From an archaeon (lineage in GTDB: Archaea; Iainarchaeota; Iainarchaeia; Iainarchaeales; Iainarchaeaceae): 5,033 bases of DNA. Within the stretch, counting starts at the first letter, position 1. Every line of letters begins with the position of its first letter. Shown here piece by piece: positions 4,661-5,033 of the stretch. The stretch spans positions 1 to 5,033 of the forward strand of contig JANLHD010000147.1 of the NCBI GenBank assembly GCA_024653865.1, read 5' to 3'. The translations under genes and the position numbers were made by a program. The notes under the pieces were generated by a model. It saw only the letters and a program-made list of their open reading frames with translations. It was not told the DNA's origin and ran no database searches.

Positions 4661-5033
4661 GGCTGCTTTTTCATGCCAGGATTTTTTCGCGCAGCAATCG
4701 GCTTGAAAAAAAGAAAAAAAACTTTATTTGCAAGCTCTTTTTCCATTTTCGCCAAAAATGAGTGCACCTCGGCGATTGTTGCCCCATTATTCAGCCCATT
4801 CGCATGCAATTGCCGCATAGTCAATTCGGAAGGGGAATAACCGTTCTCCAAAAGCCGCCTTCCAACGCCTGGAATGAACGAGTAATCAACAAATGAGGGC
4901 GTTTTTAGGCCGGAAAAAAAACCACCCACCTCCTCTTCCGTAAAAAATTTTGACGCACCGCTGTCCCTTAATATTTGCCCCTCCAATTCATGCTTGTACT
5001 GCCCAAACTGCCCCGCCCTGAAAAATGCCCTCT
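4654..5033 (-). CDS. Unrecognised protein with a helix-hairpin-helix-like motif, C-terminal part (5' end off the window)
   Basis: The minus-strand frame is open from the right edge to the TAA at 4654-4656, giving 125 visible residues. The only nearby start, TTG 4986, has no ribosome binding site, and the 15 codons before it read like normal coding sequence (FFRAGQFGQYKHE), so the gene begins outside the window. Counting from TTG 4986, residues 38-65 read FIPGVGRRLLENGYSPSELT, then RQLHANGL: the 'P-G-V-G-x-x-x-x-x-x-x-G-Y' pattern is typical of helix-hairpin-helix modules that hold DNA or RNA backbone. A helical stretch (TIAEVHSFLAKMEKELANK) and a short hydrophobic-then-basic tail (VFFLFFKPIAARKNPGMKK) follow. 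The hydrophobic part is too short and too close to the end for a certain membrane anchor. The family is not recognised. It converges on panB, overlapping its last 7 bp. Confidence 0.75.
   Translation of the reverse strand, partial: RAFFRAGQFGQYKHELEGQILRDSGASKFFTEEEVGGFFSGLKTPSFVDYSFIPGVGRRLLENGYSPSELTMRQLHANGLNNGATIAEVHSFLAKMEKELANKVFFLFFKPIAARKNPGMKKQPQ

Noticed and set aside
1..5033. tRNA, rRNA, CRISPR, insertion sequence or inverted-repeat structures
   Set aside because: None was seen. The gaps between genes are all under 100 bp and hold only promoter-like A/T blocks and short oligo-T or oligo-A runs.

Overview
The window looks archaeal, most likely from a small-genome lineage such as a DPANN archaeon. 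The evidence is promoter and translation architecture: TATA-like boxes about 25 bp ahead of ATG codons that have almost no leader (around 1018 and 1868), GGAGG- or GGTG-type ribosome binding sites in other genes, oligo-T runs after stop codons, and lysine/arginine-rich proteins with many AGG/AGA and ATA codons. The lineage is inferred from style and not proven. No tRNA, rRNA, CRISPR array, insertion sequence or long repeat was seen. The window is gene-dense and has no stretch of 300 bases without a gene.

Layout: (1) 1-384 (+) is the 3' end of an unrecognised gene whose frame is open to the window edge. (2) 414-968 (-) is a short FMN nitroreductase. (3) 1018-1788 (+), divergent from it, is an unrecognised protein of about 256 aa. 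(4) 1868-2359 (+) is a very basic 163-aa unrecognised protein with a clear leaderless promoter. (5) 2366-3283 (-) is a branched-chain amino acid aminotransferase (ilvE) starting at TTG. (6) 3332-3820 (-) is an Arg-rich helical protein of unknown role. (7) 3932-4660 (+) is ketopantoate hydroxymethyltransferase (panB), whose N-terminus appears to be broken by a one-base frameshift. (8) 4654-5033 (-) is the 3' part of a gene with a helix-hairpin-helix-like motif, running off the right edge.

The two recognisable metabolic enzymes fit together. IlvE interconverts valine and 2-oxoisovalerate, and 2-oxoisovalerate is the substrate PanB hydroxymethylates to ketopantoate, the first step towards pantothenate and coenzyme A. 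The other genes have no obvious link to this pathway.

The most notable observation is at panB. A near-perfect ribosome binding site at 3876-3882 serves an ATG at 3892 that opens only an 11-codon frame. Removing one A from the AAAA run at 3904-3907 would join that start to the panB frame and restore a PanB-like N-terminus. PanB also lacks about seven residues at the normally conserved GGY-VQG loop. No complete new multi-gene system is evident, but four to five of the eight genes are unrecognised and could be lineage-specific.
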